Below are positions 1 to 9,208 of a DNA stretch of 64,000 nt, one piece after another. This stretch comes from Tetraselmis striata (Eukaryota > Chlorophyta > Chlorodendrophyceae > Chlorodendrales > Chlorodendraceae): assembly GCA_006384855.1 (NCBI GenBank), contig VCJN01002541.1, positions 1 through 64,000 of the forward strand, written 5' to 3'. The position numbers were made by a program, and so were the translations under genes. Within the stretch, counting starts at the first letter, position 1, and each line of letters starts with the position of its first letter. The notes below the pieces were generated by a model. It saw only the letters and a program-made list of their open reading frames with translations, did not search any database and was not told where the DNA came from.

Positions 1-2194
1 CTTACAAACACGCCGACGATCCCTTCGCTAGCCGGCTATGTCTACCGAATCGTGGGTGTCGTCGCATGGGTTCATCACTGAGGCGGCGAGTTTGCCTTCG
101 TGGGTCGCCACCTCGCAAAGTGCGATACCTCTTAGCGGCTTCGCAAACGATCTCGTGCTTAGCGCGGACAATGTTGAGTGGGCGGATGTGTTGAACAAGC
201 CAACATTTTTCAGCGGGAGCTACAACGACCTTACAAACACGCCGACGATCCCTTCGCTAGCCGGCTATGCGACGGAGGCATGGGTTACTTCGCAAGATTT
301 TGGAGCCGATGCCGATTGGGACTCGCTGCCCAACCGCCCGCTTTGGACCGACAAGTTCGTATACACGCAAAATGTCGGTCCCCAGATGTACCCAACAACC
401 TCCGAGAATTCCGACATCGTCGCTCTCGACAGCATAACGCCTACCACCAACGACGGGTATAACTTGGGCCAAGATGGATTGCGATGGAAATTTGTGTACG
501 CCATGAGCGGTCGGTTTGCGACGGATATCCATATTGGCGAAATCACCAACCATGCGAGATTCACGTACAGCACGGCCTCGAACCTCATGTCGGTGAGCCG
601 CCCCTTGCTCCTTCCTCGGTCGCCCGAGCTGAGTAACGAGGCCGCGACCAAGGGGTATGTCGACACGGCAGTCGTGGGCGGGGGCAACCACGACCACCCC
701 GAGTACGAGCCGGCTAAATTTATTAAGGTAGTAGAAGAGTTCGGAGAGTGTTACATAATCCCAAACTACGAATACGCTCGTACGCTAGATGAGTACGCGA
801 TATTAACACTTGGAACCTACTATGACTATGCGACCGAATCCAACAACGACGATTGGCGATGGACCGAAATTTGGGCCGCAGATATCCACGCCTACTATGT
901 CCGCGCCGAAAACCGACTTGTCCTAGGCGAGCTAGTAACCAACGCAAGCACATCATATGTAAAGTCGATAGAATCCATCGAGTTCTCGAAAAGCATCGCA
1001 CCCAAAACCCACGACTCCCTTGATTTGGGGAAATCGGATCTCGCGTGGAAACACGTGTACGCCACCGACATTGAGGTTGAGGACGACATCAAGATCGGCA
1101 ACGATATCCGTTTTGTCGATTCAAGCGGCAACGACGTTTGTCGCCTCAAGTACCAGCCCGACGGGTGCGAGGTCGACGGGCACATATTCCCCGACGGCAC
1201 GAGGGAATTCGATCTCGGAAAGGCTGGCGACGAGTGGCGCGACATATACGCGCAGTTTGCGACGATTAGCGGCGGCGCGTCAATAGGCTCTTTGGAGACG
1301 CCGCTGCTCAACGTCACGGGCGTCATGTCGCTAAATGGGAATAAAATCACACAGGTGGGCGCTCCGGACACCGGCACCGATGTCGTATACAAATCGTATG
1401 TCGATACCGCGATTGCTAATATCACGACCGGGACAGGGACAGGGATCGATTGGGACAATATCGGCGGCGAGACAAAGCCCGCGATGTTCAAAGACGAGGT
1501 CGGGTACAACATATCGTCGGAAACTTTCATCCCAACTCTAAACTACGTTTACGATCTCGGAACCACGAGCTCGAGATGGGGGACTCTCCACGCGTACGGC
1601 GTCAACGCGTACCTTTCCCCGATCAACGCCTTTGAGGGCGTGGACGCGAAAGGCAAAGCGATAGTGAACGTTGCCGACCCTACCGACAGCGCCGACGCCG
1701 CAAACAAGGCGTACGTGGACTCCGCGACGTTCGATTTTGCGCCATTCGAGACAGGAACTCTCTCGACCGCCACGACTAGGATGAATCTCTCTTACCAAAC
1801 ATACGTCGACCGAGTGAATGTAACCGTATCACCGATCTTCTGTTCATTTCGTCGGGAAGTCACACGCGTTGAAGGTGAGATCGTAAGCAACACCGCGCCG
1901 GCTATAAAAGTGGTTTTCATGGCGGAGAATATGGACACGGGCGTCGGGATGGCTGACCACGCCGTGATACCCTCAACCTCGACCAGGGGGGTATCGGATT
2001 CCGGAGGAGTGTTCACATCGATTTACATGGGGTATACCCCGGCCATTCACGCTCATGTACGCGGACGGGTACAACGGTACCCGCCTCTAGTCTCGATCGC
2101 CGCCGTGTGTACTCTCAGTACCTCTTCTGGGCACTCAAAAGAGGTCGTTATTGGGAGGGCGGTCTCGGAGAGACTTACGACTGTGTACCTATGA
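1..2194 (+). CDS. Phage-type tail-fibre-like structural protein, 5' part outside the window and frame-broken
   Basis: The frame opening at ATG 38 gives 718 residues and ends with TGA at 2192. It carries repeated modules seen in tail fibres: DLG...W..(I/V)YA strands (around residues 142-155, 345-358, 400-413 and 505-520) and collar-type A.K.YVD motifs (ATKGYVDTA, VYKSYVDTA, ANKAYVDSA). The C-terminal 130 residues are beta-rich and not recognised. Bases 1-40 are an exact copy of 230-269 and encode the same LTNTPTIPSLAGY peptide in another frame, so the gene enters from the left of the window and shifts frame near base 40. ATG 38 is therefore probably not the true start. The likely role is a virion surface fibre. 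It is the outermost visible gene of the viral segment and faces the recombinase tail to tail, only 15 bp apart. Confidence 0.7.
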
Positions 2195-2209
2195 GCGGCG
2201 CGCCGCTCT

Positions 2210-3529
2210 CTAGACATCGGTCTCCTCCGTGGGGATCACGGTGTCTCGCCAATAGCTGAGCGTCGTCGCCAACGAGTGTCGATGGCAATCCGCGACTCTT
2301 TGCACCTTGGCCAACGAGTAGTTATTCGGGTCTTCGGTCTTGAGCATGTCCGAGATCCTCGAGTGACGTATGTCGTTGACGGCGACGCCGAGCCCCTTCT
2401 TCAGGATCGCTCCCGTGTTGTCGACGCTCTTCCTCATGAGCACAAAAGCTCGCGGGCGAGCGACCAACGAGGCCTCGACTTGTCGCTTGAGGGACTCGTT
2501 AAGAGGGAATGTGTACGGCTTGTCCGGAAACTGTTGCATGGTCTTGAACTTTCGCACGACGAGCTTGCCTTCGGGGCGCAGATAGTAGTTGGGGTAGGTT
2601 CTCGCTTGCGACTCGCGATTGATGATCTTGACGGTGCCCAGCTCGGCGCGAAGCCCCCATAGGTTGGTTTGCAGGAGCGCCGCGATGTACTCCGCCGACG
2701 CGGCCCCGAACTTCTCCTTGTCAGCCGGAACCCGCGACTTGATGACGCTGATGTCCAGCACCGTCCCGGTGACCGTGCGCTGCGTGGTTTCCTCGCCGAC
2801 CTTCTTGGCGTGCACGAGCATGCGAGCGTGGTACTTTGCAAGCGCCTCCTCGCCGATCGCGGCCTTGTACTCCGGGATGTACTTGCTCGGCGAGTAGATG
2901 CGGTTGAAATAGTCTCGCTTGGTGCTCGAGTTGGTGTACCGGCTCTCGATGGCGCGCACGACCTTGTCGCCCTCCCGCAAGCACTTGACGAGGTCGTTTG
3001 GGGAGCATTTCATGACCACTTTGACGACGCGCCTCATCGTGGTGATGTAGTTGTCGATCGTCGTTTGGCTGAGCGTCTTCGCGGTTGTGACCCCGTGGGC
3101 ATTGATTTGCCGACGCCCGGTAAGTGCCTCTATCTTTGCAATAATTTCCTCGAGGGTCATATCGCGCCCGCAATTCGGCTCGGGCTCCTCCGCAAGGGGG
3201 GAGGGCTCCCCCGCAGGGGGGGAGGGCGTAGCCCAATCCTCCGCAGGGGGGGAGGGCGAGGCCCGATCCGCCCGATCGCGTGTGCACGGCGGGACGGCGT
3301 CGTGGGGGCTCGGCACGGGCGCAAGACCGTTCTCGGTGCAAATGTGATTGAAATCATCGGGAGTCATGTTGTACTTCTCGAGCGTGTATAGCTGCATGCG
3401 CGACACGGCGCCGGTGGCGATTCGCTTGCAATAGCGCTTCTTGTTGTGACGATCGGCATTGCGATGGTACGACTCGAGGTTGGCGGCGCGGCGCTTGCGG
3501 AGCTCCGCGGAGGCGCGGGTGCGAGGCAT
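2210..3529 (-). CDS. Tyrosine recombinase (integrase) of the polinton-like element
   Basis: A protein of 439 residues with an intact frame and a TAG stop. The C-terminal half has the tyrosine-recombinase layout. The first catalytic Arg lies in GLRAELGTVKI (about residue 290). The second box is VNDIRHSRIS (about 387-396), with the usual His before LRH replaced by Asn. The third box is CHRHSLATTLSYWRD, giving His 418 and the candidate nucleophile Tyr 426. The N-terminus is very basic, perhaps for DNA binding, and is followed by a Pro/Ala/Glu linker (about residues 87-117) coded by three copies of a GC-rich repeat. The protein would catalyse site-specific integration and excision of the element; such enzymes are known in several PLV and virophage groups. 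It is divergent from the methylase-like gene, with about 110 bp between them. Confidence 0.85.
   Translation of the reverse strand: MPRTRASAELRKRRAANLESYHRNADRHNKKRYCKRIATGAVSRMQLYTLEKYNMTPDDFNHICTENGLAPVPSPHDAVPPCTRDRADRASPSPPAEDWATPSPPAGEPSPLAEEPEPNCGRDMTLEEIIAKIEALTGRRQINAHGVTTAKTLSQTTIDNYITTMRRVVKVVMKCSPNDLVKCLREGDKVVRAIESRYTNSSTKRDYFNRIYSPSKYIPEYKAAIGEEALAKYHARMLVHAKKVGEETTQRTVTGTVLDISVIKSRVPADKEKFGAASAEYIAALLQTNLWGLRAELGTVKIINRESQARTYPNYYLRPEGKLVVRKFKTMQQFPDKPYTFPLNESLKRQVEASLVARPRAFVLMRKSVDNTGAILKKGLGVAVNDIRHSRISDMLKTEDPNNYSLAKVQRVADCHRHSLATTLSYWRDTVIPTEETDV
3183..3265. repeat. Three tandem copies of a GC-rich palindromic repeat inside the recombinase gene
   Basis: Units of the form CTCC(C/T)CCGCAGGGGGGGAGGGC lie head to tail. 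The middle unit continues into GTAGCCCAATCC. The 23-base core at 3217-3239 recurs exactly, inverted, at 5392-5414. The repeat keeps the host frame open and codes a Pro/Ala/Glu linker. Related copies lie in other genes of the viral segment. Confidence 0.75.
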
Positions 3530-3615
3530 GGTGTCCGGCGATTTAGTAAATACTCTAGCAAATAATCTATCGCCTTAAGCGAGGCGCACGAAGCGTGAAA
3601 CTTTTTCGCGCGGGA

Positions 3616-3622
3616 TATAAAG
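3616..3622 (+). promoter_or_regulatory. TATA-like box between recombinase and methylase-like genes
   Basis: TATAAAG lies in the divergent intergenic gap, in an AT-richer stretch following the recombinase ATG at 3529. It could drive the rightward methylase-like gene. The reading frame of that gene is closed by the TAA inside this same box, so the methylase must start downstream of it. Confidence 0.35.
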
Positions 3623-4331
3623 TCGCCCTCTTCGCGTTCTCTACCTGTGCTGCGGGACGCAGATCGTGGGCGCGGCTCTGCGCGGGATGTTTGGCGACCG
3701 GGCGGTCGAGTACGTGTCGCTGGACGCCGACCCCTCTTCGCGCGCCGCGATAACGCTCGACGTGCGCGAGTGGGACTACGCCGCGGCCTACCCGCGCGGG
3801 CACTTCGACGTGATATGGGCCAGCCCGCCGTGCACGGAGTACTCGATGGCAAAGACGCGCGGGGTGCGCAAGCTCGAGCTCGCGGACTCCATCGCGAAGA
3901 AGTGTCTCGAGATCATCGAGTGGTACCGGCCGCGGTACTGGTTCATCGAGAACCCCTTCACCGGCATGCTCAAGCGGCGCGATTTCATGCAGCCCCTCGC
4001 GCCCTTTCTGCGCCGCTGCACCTACTGCAAGTACGGCCGCGACTTCAAGAAGCCCACCGCGGTGTGGACCAGCAAGCCGGGCCTCGACCTCAAGTTCTGC
4101 GAGCGCGACCCTTGCGCTTACAAGCGGGAGCACGGCGTCCACTACGCGTGCGCGTAGAGCGGTCCCCGCGGCACGCTGTATCGCAGGAGCGCGGGCAGCG
4201 CCGAGACATATCAAATCCCGAAGGAGTTGCTCGCCGAGTTATTCGCCGGCATCGCTGTTGGGGCGGACGAGGAGGTTGCCGCTCCAGTGGCTGATAGTCG
4301 CCCCTTCTTCGAGGTCCGGGAAGGCGACGTT
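3621..4331 (+). pseudogene. Cytosine-C5 DNA methylase-like protein, no AUG at its N-terminus and one in-frame amber stop
   Basis: The conserved core runs from a class-I methyltransferase SAM-binding motif (LYLCCGTQIVGAALRG, 3639-3686) through motif IV ASPPCTEYS (near 3819) to ENPFTG (near 3948), the order of the C5-methylase family. A Cys cluster follows (CTYCKYG, then FCERDPC). No ATG precedes motif I: the frame is closed by TAA at 3618, and the first usable codons are CTG 3645, GTG 3666 or ATG 3687, the last two cutting into motif I. TAG at 4155 ends the frame, yet the same frame continues to 4331 with a typical C-terminal stretch (YQIPKELLAELF). Either the gene is decaying, or it uses a non-AUG start and readthrough. 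The predicted role is DNA modification of the viral genome. The GTG-to-TAG stretch of 163 residues is 3666-4157. Confidence 0.65.
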
Positions 4332-4547
4332 GATGCGGCTGAACGCCCCTAGGTCGGGAACGGGATAGCCGATATGGTCCTCGAGTATGCGGCTGCCGAG
4401 ACAATCGTACGAGCCCGCGACAAAGCCGTTGTACAGGTTCTCGTTCAGGTGCGAGAAGGGGAACTCTGAAAACTCCGGGATCAGGGCGGTGGTGTCCACG
4501 CGAGCCGGCATCGATCCGCGCCGTGTTACTAAGAGCGCCCAAAAAGA

Positions 4548-4605
4548 ACCGCGGGGGAGGCTACGCTGTATCCCCTGTAGGGGGGTGGAGACTACGCCGT
4601 ATCGG
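4548..4605. repeat. Two diverged copies of the GC-rich repeat at the end of the FN3 ORF
   Basis: Two roughly 28-bp units (GGGGGAGGCTACGCTGTATC and a relative with GGGGGGTGGAGACTACGCC) lie head to tail over the stop codon of the FN3 ORF at 4592. They resemble the recombinase-gene repeats in their G-run, AGG, CTACG and ATCC order. Confidence 0.5.
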
Positions 4606-5515
4606 AGATGGTCAGCGAGATGCTTACCTGCGACTCGGCATCCGTGCCGGCCACGAGACTAAACGAGTCGACGGTCGGGGCGGTGGAGTCCGCGTTGGTG
4701 GATATGGGCCCAAAGGCGTCCACGCTCGTCTCGTTCCCGGCTTGGTCCTTCGCCATGATCCACGTGTAGTAGATGGTGTCGGGCGTCAGCCCCGTGTAGG
4801 TGTGCAAAGTCGTGCCGCCGGGGAACGCACCGCCGATGGTTTTGAGGAGCGCCGGCCCGGGGTTGGTGTCCTGCGTGTCATGTAGCAAAACGTAAATTGT
4901 CTGAACGGCGTCGTTGTCCGTCACGTTGAAGGTGACGTTGAGAACCGTGGTTGGAGGCGTGCCGCGCGACACGCTTCGGGCCGTGATGACCGGAGGCGTG
5001 TTGTCCTCCGTGGTGTACACGCCGAGCGGGGTGATGGACGAGTTTGCGTTGTCATCGATCAACTCCACCCAAAAGTAGCGAGCGGCGTTTGACGCCCCGA
5101 TATCGTACTCCCATGTGAGACCGGAGCCGCTGATGCCGCTGGTGATGTCCGCGGTGGAGGTGCCCGGGATGGTGTTGGTGGAGTTTACGTACAAAAGCGC
5201 CGAGGATATCGTCATTTTGGGTTTGATTAACATGGAGATTAAAGCTTGTAGCTCCGCGTTGGTGCCCGCCCCCACGCCCGCGGACTCTATCCACGAGTTT
5301 TCTAGCAGCCTCCGCCCCAACGACGAAGCCCCCGCGTCGCGATGGATAGCGCTAACGTTTTCGAGGAACACCTCGATCGGGCCGCCGCGGCGGATTGGGC
5401 TACGCCCTCCCCCCATGTGAGGGAAGTGGGTGATCAGCGAGGCGCCGTCAAAGGCCGCTTGCACGGCGCTCTTGTCCGATGAGCCGATAGAGCTGACGAA
5501 TGCGCGATGGGACAA
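4592..5515 (-). CDS. FN3/Ig-like repeat protein, probable virion fibre or penton extension, without an ATG at its natural start
   Basis: A reading frame of 307 codons from TTG 5515 to TAG 4592. The C-terminal half holds fibronectin-III-like strands, such as LHTYTGLTPDTIYYTWIMAK followed by DQAGNETS, and Thr/Ser-rich linkers. The frame follows the penton stop codon (TAA 5516-5518) directly and in the same frame. Its first residues (HRAFVSS) echo the penton N-terminus (HRIFVSS). The first ATG is 5416, inside a copy of the GC-rich repeat. It may be a separate gene whose ATG mutated to TTG, or a C-terminal extension made by readthrough. The FN3 strands resemble those of the discoidin protein at 10.4 kb. 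A role in particle surface attachment is inferred. Confidence 0.6.
   Translation of the reverse strand: MSHRAFVSSIGSSDKSAVQAAFDGASLITHFPHMGGGRSPIRRGGPIEVFLENVSAIHRDAGASSLGRRLLENSWIESAGVGAGTNAELQALISMLIKPKMTISSALLYVNSTNTIPGTSTADITSGISGSGLTWEYDIGASNAARYFWVELIDDNANSSITPLGVYTTEDNTPPVITARSVSRGTPPTTVLNVTFNVTDNDAVQTIYVLLHDTQDTNPGPALLKTIGGAFPGGTTLHTYTGLTPDTIYYTWIMAKDQAGNETSVDAFGPISTNADSTAPTVDSFSLVAGTDAESQVSISLTISDTA
5392..5420. repeat. Inverted copy of the GC-rich palindromic repeat
   Basis: Bases 5392-5414 are the exact reverse complement of the 23-base core at 3217-3239. The copy sits inside the FN3 ORF, where it codes a short Gly/Arg-rich stretch (MGGGRSPIRRGG) that interrupts otherwise ordinary sequence. 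Confidence 0.75.
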
Positions 5516-6514
5516 TTACTTGGTTCGGTAGAAAACTAACGACATCACATAGCCCGGCTGAAACTCGAGCGGATCAATTAGAGCGAGGCTGACGGCGTCT
5601 CGCAATTGCAGATGAAGCTCCGTGAGCGAGTCGATGCTAACGCGAAGCTCGTGCCCCGCGACGTCCCGGCTGCCCGGCTTTATGGAGTATCGCTGGCCGT
5701 ACATGGACTCCTCGCCCGTCATGTAGGATTTGCCGAGGTAGCCTAGAATGTGGCGATCGTCGGAGCCGACGAGTGTGGGACAAGCGAGCACGACGGAATG
5801 CGGCTGATCGGCGGGATTCTTTGTGCATAGCAGGGGCGTGTAAAACTCTAGCGCCACCATCCACTTGCCCTCCGAGGTGTCCACCGAACGGCTCGTGTTC
5901 AGCATCACCGGTATGCGACAATCCACGATAGACCCTCGCCCCTGCTCCGACGATACCCACGCTCGAAAGAAATCGTATGCAAACGGTTGCATGACCAGGC
6001 ACTTGCACGGCTCCCAAAACACAAGCTGGAACGCCCATGCCTCCAAATCGTCGCTTTCGCTGACGAGGGAGAAGTCGTCGCCGGCCCCAAACTCAGAGGC
6101 GCATCGGCGCAGCCGGAAGCGCATGCTCCCGAGGCGCTTCACAAAGTCAAAGTCCACCTCGACGCCGAGATGCTTGCGACGCACGTACGGTACGTCGTGT
6201 GCGAGGCTGTACACGCCCGCGGTAGCGTAATTCTGCAGGAGGGTTAGCGCGGAGCTCGAATTCCCGCTCCAGCTTTCATACGAATTAGCCGCTTGCGGGT
6301 CCGGCGCCTCGAGAAGGAGGCCCGACGAGTTTGCGGGGTTGGCCACGTAGCCGTCCCCCTCGCTCGTGTATCTAACGACATCGCAGAATTCCACGGCGCA
6401 CATCACCCGCCTCGAGTCGAATCGCGCGAACTCCTTCGAGGTGTCTACGACGAAGTCCCCGCGGTGGCCGGATGTGCGCTCCTCGGAGCTAACGAAGATG
6501 CGGTGGACCGTCAT
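5516..6514 (-). CDS. Putative minor capsid (penton) protein
   Basis: An intact 332-residue frame with an ATG start and TAA stop. The N-terminus (HRIFVSSEERTSGHRGDF) has the pattern seen in penton-like proteins of PLVs, polintons and related viruses, where a short strand with Ser/Arg leads into the first jelly-roll strands. The C-terminus (SIDSLTELHLQLRDAVSLAL, then MSLVFYRTK) resembles their last strands. Gene order supports it: it lies directly downstream of the major capsid candidate on the same strand. It would form the pentameric vertices of the particle. No single residue is diagnostic, so the call rests on size, N- and C-terminal pattern and position. The next ORF continues in the same frame after the stop. 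Confidence 0.6.
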   Translation of the reverse strand: MTVHRIFVSSEERTSGHRGDFVVDTSKEFARFDSRRVMCAVEFCDVVRYTSEGDGYVANPANSSGLLLEAPDPQAANSYESWSGNSSSALTLLQNYATAGVYSLAHDVPYVRRKHLGVEVDFDFVKRLGSMRFRLRRCASEFGAGDDFSLVSESDDLEAWAFQLVFWEPCKCLVMQPFAYDFFRAWVSSEQGRGSIVDCRIPVMLNTSRSVDTSEGKWMVALEFYTPLLCTKNPADQPHSVVLACPTLVGSDDRHILGYLGKSYMTGEESMYGQRYSIKPGSRDVAGHELRVSIDSLTELHLQLRDAVSLALIDPLEFQPGYVMSLVFYRTK

Positions 6515-6558
6515 CCGCCTGCGAGTTTACTAGAAGTGGGCAAAAGATTTCGCCCGGA

Positions 6559-7774
6559 TCAAAATGCAAAAGTTGCGACACCGTTCTCGATGATCAATAC
6601 CGCGTCGAAATGTGCGTACGTGCTAATCTGGTACGCGGCGCTTCCAGTGGTCACGCTTCCTAGCAAGTAGCAGTTGGTGTTGAGGGTGTTCTTGCCGCTC
6701 TCGGTCAGCGTGCTCTTGTGGCTGAGCACCTCGAGGTTCTGGCCTATGGCGAAGGCGTTATCGGCGGAGCCGCCCGCCGCGCCCGTGTAATTGGCGAGGG
6801 TGAAAATGGAGTTGTTGTCCGCGCTTCCAAATACGTGGAGAGCCTTTTGCAGCTCCGCGAAACTTTCCCGTTTTTGCGAACGGGTGTTTGCGGGATGTTT
6901 TCGCCCGACACCGAGTAATACCAATTCTTGAGCCCGCATGTTGGGCGCGAGGTTACGGACTTGGACGCGGCGGCGGTAAGGCCCGTCTGCTTGCGGAAGA
7001 TTGTGTAGAGGGTTCTGAGGGAGGAGAACCGTGCGGGGATGAGCTTGTTAATTTGGCCCTCGGCGGACTCGATAGAGTTGGTGTAGTTGGCGAAAGACTC
7101 GTACGAGATGACGTACCGCGGGTTGGCCTGCTGAATCATGCGATCAACCTCGCTTGTTACCTCGACGAACTCGAGCTGCAGCTCGACGTTGCCGATCTCC
7201 CAATCGGGAGCCGTGCCTACCACGGCGGCGTTGGTGGCGGCGAGAGTGAGTTCAAGGCGTAGATCACCGCCGGTCATTGCGCTAGTTGGCAGGTACTTGG
7301 ACTGCAGCCCGCCGATTATGCCCGACATGAGCGGAATGCAAAAGTAGGTGGTGGAGTCCGCCGCAAGGGTGGCCCCTTCGCGCTTGGTGGTTCCACTGGT
7401 TCCGTACAGAATGTTCCCCGCACCGATGAGTTCCTCGAACGAACCCTGCAGGTCCATGAAAAGATGAGAGCGTTGTACTCGTGAATCTGCTCAAGGAGAT
7501 TCGCGCCGTGGTACAGCGACAAGGATTGGATAAACGACGCCGCCGTGTAATCGGGCTGGAAGGTATTGGCGGTGTCTTTGTTCTTCACGGAAAACCGCAG
7601 GTAGGACATGCGGGTGTTGAGGTAGTGCCCGCAGCGGCCGCATGGGATGTTGATGAGGATGGTCTGTTGACCCCCGAACGTGGTGCCATTATAGGCGGGC
7701 ACGGTCTGCCGGTGGGTGGTGCCGGCGATAGAGGCGGGCTTGGGCTTGAAGACGAGGGAATCGCTGACTGACAT
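6559..7774 (-). pseudogene. Major capsid protein (double jelly-roll candidate) broken by two frameshifts
   Basis: Three overlapping minus-strand frames join into one protein of about 405 residues. Part one runs from ATG 7774 to about 7460 and includes INIPCGRCGHYLNTRMSYLR and FIQSLSLYHGANLLEQIHEY. Part two runs from about 7457 to 6880 (MDLQGSFEELIGAGN onward). Part three runs from about 6875 to 6559 (ESFAELQKALHVFGSADNNS onward). The breaks lie at an A4 run (7459-7462) and near a T5 run (6871-6875). Length, the SLYHGANLLEQI..YNAL signature and the position between penton and virion peptides fit PLV capsid proteins, which form hexameric capsomers. Two breaks in one gene suggest inactivation, but base-calling errors at short homopolymers would look the same. 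The start context is AT-rich (TTTTAAAATG). Confidence 0.75.
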
Positions 7775-7813
7775 TTTAAAAAATGCTGAGAACTTTATTT
7801 TAGCGAGGCGGGG

Positions 7814-8152
7814 CTAGCGCCGCTCTAATCCGCTACGATTCGAGCCGCTTTGGTACGCCGCCTTGACGCTTTGCATGCCCCCCTTGACTTGGCCGTAGGC
7901 CGCTTTCGCTTGGCCGAAGTCCACGCCCCCGCCGGAGAGGGCCTTCTTGCCGACGTCGCCGAGCACGCCAATGCCTTGCGCAGCCGCCCCGGCCGCCGCA
8001 AACCCGGCCCCGACTGTTGGGCTGAGCATCGAGACCGCGGGCGCGAGAGTCATGAGCCCGCTGCCCACCTTGTGCCCCAAGTAGGAGGCCGCGCCGGCGA
8101 CTTTGCTCCCGAAGGCTCTGAAAGTGTGTCCAAGCTTGCCAAAGAACGTCAT
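7814..8152 (-). CDS. Small Ala/Gly-rich amphipathic virion peptide
   Basis: 112 residues, with an ATG start and TAG stop. The N-terminal third is basic and amphipathic (FFGKLGHTFRAFGSKVAG). The middle is a hydrophobic Ala/Gly/Pro stretch (LAPAVSMLSPTVGAGFAAAG) and the tail is polar. Small proteins of this composition sit beside the capsid gene in many polintons and PLVs and have been compared with adenovirus protein VI/X, which bind core DNA and disrupt membranes during entry. That comparison is by composition and position only. It is transcribed in the same direction as the capsid gene, about 40 bp upstream of it. Confidence 0.6.
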   Translation of the reverse strand: MTFFGKLGHTFRAFGSKVAGAASYLGHKVGSGLMTLAPAVSMLSPTVGAGFAAAGAAAQGIGVLGDVGKKALSGGGVDFGQAKAAYGQVKGGMQSVKAAYQSGSNRSGLERR

Positions 8153-8249
8153 CTGTATTTACGATCATTGCAGAAAATTAGCGTTGCGGTAAAAAACACT
8201 ACTTCTTGTTCCGTCTCCTCTCATCCTCCCTCACTAGACGGCGTGCCTC

Positions 8250-9208
8250 TTAGAGTTTCTTTATTTTCTGGTTATACGCTCTATTCGCCGAGTGTTCCGA
8301 TGAGAATTTCTCCACTAGAGCTGGAACATTCACACTTTCCTCGCTCGATGGCCCACGCCTGGGAATATCAAGCCGGAAGCGACTCCGGGACGGGACGCTA
8401 GGAGGTCTGTTTAGTACGGATTCGGTACCGGCGGGGGAATGAAACGACCGTGCCGGGCGCCGCAAGTCGTTCTGTTGCGTAGCCGCCGACATCGAGCTGA
8501 GGCCCGATTCTGATTTAATCGAGCCATGCTTTCGCGATGTAGCACTCTCGGCTATGGATTCGCCGCTAGCGGATGCGCGCGGCGTCTCTTGGACACCGTG
8601 CATAGGAACGGATGCCTCTTGCAGCCTTTTCGGAGACCATGACCCCCGCGAGGAGCTCGGCATGCTCGTGTCAGACACCATATCCAACGGGGCGGATGGC
8701 TGCTTGGAATACATGGAAATTTGGGTGGAATCCACAGACATGCCCGCAATGGAAGGGGGTGCTGTCGACCCGTCTGCGGAGCCACGTAAGAATTTGTCCA
8801 GGATTTCGCTTTTGCCAACATCGGTTTGCGATCCATAGAACGTGGACGAAGGAGGGGGCTTCGGCGGCCCCGGGGCGGGGGGTTGCCCCCTCCGCCAAAG
8901 TCGCTCGGCTGAAAAGAGCCGTCCGGCAGCTTTGTCACTCGCACGGGGTGGCCCATCGAGTAGGTTGCGAAGCTGTGCGAGGGATAGGATATGCCCCCGC
9001 CGCCGCCCGATCCGCCGCCGCCCCCCGCACCGCCGCCTCCCCCGGGTCCGCCTCGGCCGCCCGACACGCGCACGGTGACATTCTGAGTCACGTTCTGGTT
9101 CTTCCTGCCGCCGGCCTTGGACCCCTGCTTGCGTTTACCTCCCCGCGCCGCCGCCTTCTTCTTCGACTCCGCTTTGCGATTGCTGGATTTCGTTGTCTTC
9201 CTCGGCAT
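8250..9208 (-). pseudogene. Gly-rich basic PLV protein with a frameshift in a G/C tract
   Basis: The N-terminal part (ATG 9208) is strongly basic (MPRKTTKSSNRKAESKKKAA), followed by NVTQNVTVRVSGGRGG, a long poly-Gly stretch (about residues 50-75) and SYPSHSFATYSMGHPVRVTK. The natural continuation is not in that frame after about 8890. The neighbouring frame carries FYGSQTDVGKSEILDKFLRG, then a Ser/Pro-rich, low-complexity region to TAA 8250. The switch lies in GGAGGGGGCAACCCCCC, near a likely copy of the GC-rich repeat (8866-8895). Read through, the protein would be about 319 residues. Basic, Gly-rich proteins with an NVTQNV-like strand near the packaging ATPase are common in PLVs; their function is unknown to me. 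It lies just downstream of the ATPase, same strand, overlapping its 3' end. Confidence 0.6.

Noticed and set aside
3567..4294. Frames of 215 codons on both strands across the methylase-like gene
   Set aside because: Shadows of the methylase frame in high-GC DNA; only that frame carries conserved motifs.
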